Shown piece by piece: positions 6,015-9,087 of a DNA stretch of 9,087 bases (position 1 is the first letter of the stretch; each line of letters begins with the position of its first letter). The notes beneath the pieces were generated by a model, which made no database searches, was not told where the DNA came from, and saw nothing but the letters and a program-made list of their open reading frames with translations. Both the position numbers and the translations under genes were made by a program. Origin of the DNA: UBA1573 sp016794285 (GTDB taxonomy: Bacteria; Pseudomonadota; Alphaproteobacteria; Micavibrionales; Micavibrionaceae); contig JAEUKO010000069.1 of assembly GCA_016794285.1 (NCBI GenBank), forward strand, positions 1 to 9,087, read 5' to 3'.

Positions 6015-6866
6015 ATGTTTTATTACCTGTCCAAAACCCTTTTTGCTTTGATGAATCCCCTTCTGCTTGGGGTTTTCCTGCTGGTTTTGGGCGTGATCTG
6101 GCGGACACGGAGGGCCGGTCTTATCTGTTTAATTCTTGGAATTTTGGCGATTGTGATTCCCGGGTTCTCCCCTTTGGGGACCAATTTGCTCGTCTATTTG
6201 GAAAAACAGCACCCTATGCCGCCTTCCTTGCCGGATCATATCAGCGGCATTGTCGTTCTGGGGGGAGCCGTGGAAACAGGCCTATCCCTGCATTACCAGC
6301 AAACGCAATTGAATGATTACGCCGAGAGGGTGACCGAGATTTTGGTTTTATCCCGTCGTTATCCACAAGCCAAGATCGTCTATAGCGGTGGGGAGGGGGG
6401 GCTGTTTCCCACAGGTGGCCTTGAAGCCAATGAAGTGAGAAAGTTTATGGATCGTCTTGGAATACCGACCAAGAACTTTGTTTTTGAGGATCGCTCCCGT
6501 ACCACCTATGAAAATATGGAGTATAGCCGCGCCCTCATTCATCCACAGCCTGTGGATAAGTGGCTGTTGGTAACTTCAGCCCATCATCTGCCCAGAGCAA
6601 TGGCGGTTTTCAAAAGCGGCGGGTGGAATGTGGTTCCTTATCCCGCAGGCTACCAGACAATGGGAGAATATGTTTATTCTCCCTCGCTTGATTTTTCGGG
6701 GAATGTTTACAAGTTCCAGATTGCTCTCAAGGAAATCATAGGTATCATCGCCTACACGCACACAGGGAGAATTCGTTCGGATGTTCTATCGTCATACAAC
6801 AGCCATTGGCCTGATCTTGGCCGTGTTGTTTTGCACGCTCGGTTCTCCGGCGGCCTTGGCGCGTGA
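6015..6866 (+). CDS. YdcF/ElyC-type DUF218 membrane protein
   Basis: A 283-residue inner-membrane protein with two N-terminal membrane segments (about 10-29 and 34-51) followed by a DUF218 domain. Relatives include E. coli SanA, YdcF and ElyC; ElyC and SanA have been tied to envelope integrity and peptidoglycan or lipid-carrier metabolism, but the reaction is not defined. Domain marks are IVVLGGA (79-85), YSGG (123-126), EDRSRTTYENM (158-168) and TSAHHLPRAM (187-196), the last two being the likely ligand-binding loops. The conserved part ends near AYTHTGRI at about residue 253. The final 28 residues (256-283) are encoded in DNA that also encodes the signal peptide of the next protein, and they look unconserved. 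The ribosome site of the ATG at 6015 is weak. It heads a run of envelope genes. Confidence 0.86.
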   Translation: MFYYLSKTLFALMNPLLLGVFLLVLGVIWRTRRAGLICLILGILAIVIPGFSPLGTNLLVYLEKQHPMPPSLPDHISGIVVLGGAVETGLSLHYQQTQLNDYAERVTEILVLSRRYPQAKIVYSGGEGGLFPTGGLEANEVRKFMDRLGIPTKNFVFEDRSRTTYENMEYSRALIHPQPVDKWLLVTSAHHLPRAMAVFKSGGWNVVPYPAGYQTMGEYVYSPSLDFSGNVYKFQIALKEIIGIIAYTHTGRIRSDVLSSYNSHWPDLGRVVLHARFSGGLGA

Positions 6867-7812
6867 GAGAACGGATTTTTCGGCTTGGCTGTCCCACTTT
6901 CGTACAGAAGCTCTGCAGCATGGAATTTCGCCACAGACCCTTGAAAAAGCGTTTGCTGGAATTTCGGCCAATCCTCGCGTGATCGAATTAGACCGGAAGC
7001 AACCCGAGAAGAAGATGGGTTATGCCGCCTATCGCAAGACCGTGGTTAGTCAAGCCCGTATCGACCAAGGACGTCAACTATTGAGGGATCATTGGAATCA
7101 ACTGCAAATCGCTCAGAACCGTTATGGCGTTCCGGCGGAGATACTGGTTTCTTTGTGGGGAATTGAAACCAACTACGGCGAGAATACAGGGGGGTTTGAT
7201 TTAATAGAATCTCTGGCAACTTTGGCATGGGAAGGCCGCCGCGCTGCATATTTTAAGAAAGAACTGATTGCCGCCCTGCAAATTTTGCAAGCTGGACACA
7301 TCAGCCGACAAAACTTCAAAGGGTCTTGGGCCGGGGCAATGGGGCAAAATCAGTTTATGCCGTCAAGCTGGAAAACCTATGCGGTTGATGGCAACGGCGA
7401 TGGGCGCAAAGATATATGGACAACTCGGGCAGATGTTTTTGCCTCCTCTGCCAATTATCTAGCCAAAAATGGTTGGAATAACTCCTATCCGTGGGGATGG
7501 GCCGTTCGTGTACCAGATCGTGCATCGCTCAAAACCGGAGTGGATCACCCCCGAGATCTTCAAGATTGGATCAAAGCAGGTGTACGCTTGTCAGATGGCG
7601 GAGTTCCTCAAGGGGCCGCCAACCTTAAAACCGCATTGGTTATTCCAGACGGCGGGGAAGGGAGAGCCTATTTGGTGACTAGTAACTATAAGGTCATCAT
7701 GTCGTGGAACCGCTCGACTTACTTTGCGGTTTCGGTTGGCTCGCTTGGGGATTTGATAAAAACATCTCGGTATACCCAAAAATCTGGCTCATCTACCGCT
7801 TACAACAATTGA
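6781..7812 (+). CDS. mltB: Lytic murein transglycosylase, MltB family
   Basis: The enzyme cleaves the glycan strands of peptidoglycan between MurNAc and GlcNAc, leaving a 1,6-anhydro-MurNAc end. The 343-residue protein begins with a signal peptide ending in Ala-Leu-Ala at about residue 27 and no lipobox, so it is probably a periplasmic soluble form of the MltB type. The catalytic glutamate is E129 in LWGIETNYGE. GAMGQNQFMPSSW at 185-197 is the substrate-groove motif, with Asn where Thr is more usual. DGNGDGRKDIW at 203-213 resembles the calcium-binding loop of MltB. The C-terminal region (about 260-343) fits the remaining family domain; I see no separate peptidoglycan-binding repeat. AGGGAG 11 nt upstream and the signal peptide support the start at 6781, which lies 86 bp inside the upstream gene. 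rlpA begins 19 bp downstream. Confidence 0.93.
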   Translation: MFYRHTTAIGLILAVLFCTLGSPAALARERTDFSAWLSHFRTEALQHGISPQTLEKAFAGISANPRVIELDRKQPEKKMGYAAYRKTVVSQARIDQGRQLLRDHWNQLQIAQNRYGVPAEILVSLWGIETNYGENTGGFDLIESLATLAWEGRRAAYFKKELIAALQILQAGHISRQNFKGSWAGAMGQNQFMPSSWKTYAVDGNGDGRKDIWTTRADVFASSANYLAKNGWNNSYPWGWAVRVPDRASLKTGVDHPRDLQDWIKAGVRLSDGGVPQGAANLKTALVIPDGGEGRAYLVTSNYKVIMSWNRSTYFAVSVGSLGDLIKTSRYTQKSGSSTAYNN

Positions 7813-7831
7813 TGATAACAAGGAAAAAACA

Positions 7832-8824
7832 ATGAAACAGTTTTCTTCTGCTTTGCTTGCGCTGTTTGCTCTTGTAACGCTTAGCGCGTGTAGCGAGGTT
7901 GAGTTTGGCTCTCATCTTTTCAAAAAATATGGGGAAGAAGCCCCACCGCCTCAAGCACGCACAACTGCGCCAACTCAGCAAGGCTTGTTCAAAGTTGGCA
8001 AACCTTATACCGTTTTGGGACAAACCTATGTTCCCCGAGAAACCTACGATTATGTGGAAACGGGGATTGCGTCTTGGTATGGCCCCGGGTTTCATGGTGG
8101 AAAAACAGCGTGTGGGGAATTATACAATAAAAACGAATTGACGGCGGCGCACCGGACCTTGCAAATGCCTTCGCTTGTTCGCGTAACCAATTTGGGCAAT
8201 GGGCGTTCGGTTGTAGTGCGGGTCAATGATCGGGGCCCCTTTTCCAAAGGGCGGGTGATTGATGTTTCTCGGCGAGCGGCAGAGGCTCTGAATATGGTTG
8301 GAACCGGAACCGCCAAGGTTAAGGTTGAGCTGCTGGCGAACGAAAGCCGGATTTTAGCAGATGCAGCGCGTCAAGGTGTTTCTACGAGAGGGGTTGAGAT
8401 TGCGATGAATGAGACAGGGACTCTGCCCGGGTATATGAAGTCAGGGACGGGTTCGAGTATTTGCCTTGATCCCAAAGATCAACCTATTGTTGAAAAAAGC
8501 CTTGAGAAAGTTGCACAAAAAGAGAATATCCCTGGCCACTACACCGATGGTCACTTCTACCCTGCGGCGAATTATCAACAAGGCCCCGTGGTTCCAAGTT
8601 ACATTTATGTTCAAGCCGGAGCTTTTGGCGTAGAAGGCAATGCAGCGCGTTTGTCTCAAAAACTTTCCAGCATTGCACCAACATCGGTTCAACCGGTTCC
8701 TTATCAGGGGCGGACATTGTATAAAGTTCGCGTTGGTCCCCTTGACAGTGTGCCTATAGCGGATAATGTCCTCAAGCGGGTTCTTGCTTCGGGGCAATCC
8801 GATGCCATCATCGTTGTTCAGTAA
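7832..8824 (+). CDS. rlpA: Septal ring lytic transglycosylase RlpA lipoprotein
   Basis: RlpA is an outer-membrane lipoprotein. In Pseudomonas it is a lytic transglycosylase that acts on glycan strands lacking stem peptides, mainly at the division site. The 330-residue protein has a lipoprotein signal ending LSAC with C20. The double-psi beta-barrel domain (about 75-168) contains TGIASWYGPGFHGG and RVNDRGPFSKGRVIDVSRRAA. E96, H107 and D133 keep the spacing of the Pseudomonas active-site residues E120, H131 and D157, so it should be active. A linker of about 85 residues leads to a SPOR domain (about 256-330) with YIYVQAGAF and YKVRVGPL, which binds denuded glycan. The motif usually written TA(N/S)GE reads TACGE, with Cys94. 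AAGGA 7 nt upstream fixes the start. The carboxypeptidase gene starts 21 bp downstream. Confidence 0.95.
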   Translation: MKQFSSALLALFALVTLSACSEVEFGSHLFKKYGEEAPPPQARTTAPTQQGLFKVGKPYTVLGQTYVPRETYDYVETGIASWYGPGFHGGKTACGELYNKNELTAAHRTLQMPSLVRVTNLGNGRSVVVRVNDRGPFSKGRVIDVSRRAAEALNMVGTGTAKVKVELLANESRILADAARQGVSTRGVEIAMNETGTLPGYMKSGTGSSICLDPKDQPIVEKSLEKVAQKENIPGHYTDGHFYPAANYQQGPVVPSYIYVQAGAFGVEGNAARLSQKLSSIAPTSVQPVPYQGRTLYKVRVGPLDSVPIADNVLKRVLASGQSDAIIVVQ

Positions 8825-8845
8825 TTTTGTGTTTCAAGGTTTAGT

Positions 8846-9087
8846 ATGAAAAAATTTCTTCTCTCCTTTTTGTTGTGTCTCATTCTTCCTTTTACGGCGG
8901 AGGCAGAAGGGGTGTCCCAGCCTGAAACCTTGGCGAAAGAAGCGGTGATTGTTGATTTTGAAACAGGAGCCGTTCTTTATGATAAGAATGCGGATATAAA
9001 AACTCCAACATCTTCGATGTCCAAAGTCATGACGGCAATGGTCGTGTTTGATGCTATTCGCAGCGGAAAACTTTCTTTGGAGCAAAC
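8846..9087 (+). CDS. dacA: D-alanyl-D-alanine carboxypeptidase, DacA/PBP5-6 type, N-terminal part (3'-truncated by window end)
   Basis: The first 80 codons of a low-molecular-weight penicillin-binding protein are present; such enzymes trim the terminal D-Ala from peptidoglycan stem peptides. The start has a lipid-free signal peptide, MKKFLLSFLLCLILPFTAEA, cut after residue 20 or so. The family segment AVIVDFETGAVLYDKNAD (33-50) follows, then the active-site SxxK motif as S57-M-S-K60 in TPTSSMSKVMTAMVV. The SxN and KTG motifs would lie beyond the window. AAGG 7 nt before the ATG is the probable ribosome site. The rlpA-dacA order is common in Alphaproteobacteria, which supports the call. Confidence 0.92.
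   Translation, partial: MKKFLLSFLLCLILPFTAEAEGVSQPETLAKEAVIVDFETGAVLYDKNADIKTPTSSMSKVMTAMVVFDAIRSGKLSLEQ

Noticed and set aside
1..9087. Search for CRISPR, insertion sequences, phage genes, toxin-antitoxin pairs or a novel defence island
   Set aside because: No regularly spaced repeats, transposase or integrase motifs, or unexplained gene clusters are visible; nearly all of the DNA is accounted for by core genes.

Overview
The window looks like an ordinary stretch of core chromosome from an alphaproteobacterium, with balanced base composition (roughly half G+C by eye). The assignment rests on gene content and order: a K+-independent H+-pyrophosphatase, a BamE / ubiquinol-cytochrome c chaperone / DUF177 neighbourhood, and an mltB-rlpA-dacA cell-wall cluster are a typical alphaproteobacterial combination. 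I cannot place it below class. A run of 10 N inside the first gene shows that it comes from a draft or scaffolded assembly.

Left part (1-3576, all plus strand): the C-terminal end of membrane pyrophosphatase hppA, interrupted by the N gap, is closed by a clear rho-independent hairpin. A compact cysteine block follows: cysK (O-acetylserine sulfhydrylase) and cysE (serine acetyltransferase) are 2 bp apart, and cysE overlaps an iron-sulfur-type RNA uracil-5-methyltransferase that lacks the usual N-terminal TRAM domain.

Middle part (3587-5801): bamE, an outer-membrane assembly lipoprotein, lies on the minus strand. It is divergent from a Zur-type zinc regulator across 128 bp of AT-rich DNA that carries an imperfect 21-bp palindrome. 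After zur come a Cbp3/UQCC1-like chaperone for cytochrome bc1 assembly and a DUF177/YceD protein overlapping it by 35 bp. A minus-strand tRNA-Ser(TGA) with encoded CCA sits where plsX would often be found.

Right part (6015-9087, plus strand): four envelope genes are tightly packed. They are a DUF218/YdcF-type membrane protein, an MltB-family lytic transglycosylase whose signal-peptide coding region overlaps the end of the DUF218 gene by 86 bp, the septal-type lytic transglycosylase lipoprotein RlpA with a SPOR domain, and the start of a DacA-type D-Ala-D-Ala carboxypeptidase that runs off the window. RlpA in studied bacteria acts on glycan stripped of peptides and SPOR binds such glycan, so the set reads as a peptidoglycan remodelling operon.

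I see no mobile element, CRISPR array, phage remnant or defence system, and nothing that looks like a wholly new system. The points worth a second look are local: the gap-induced false frameshift in hppA, the TRAM-less methyltransferase, the CysE tail, the large ydcF/mltB overlap and the palindrome upstream of zur.
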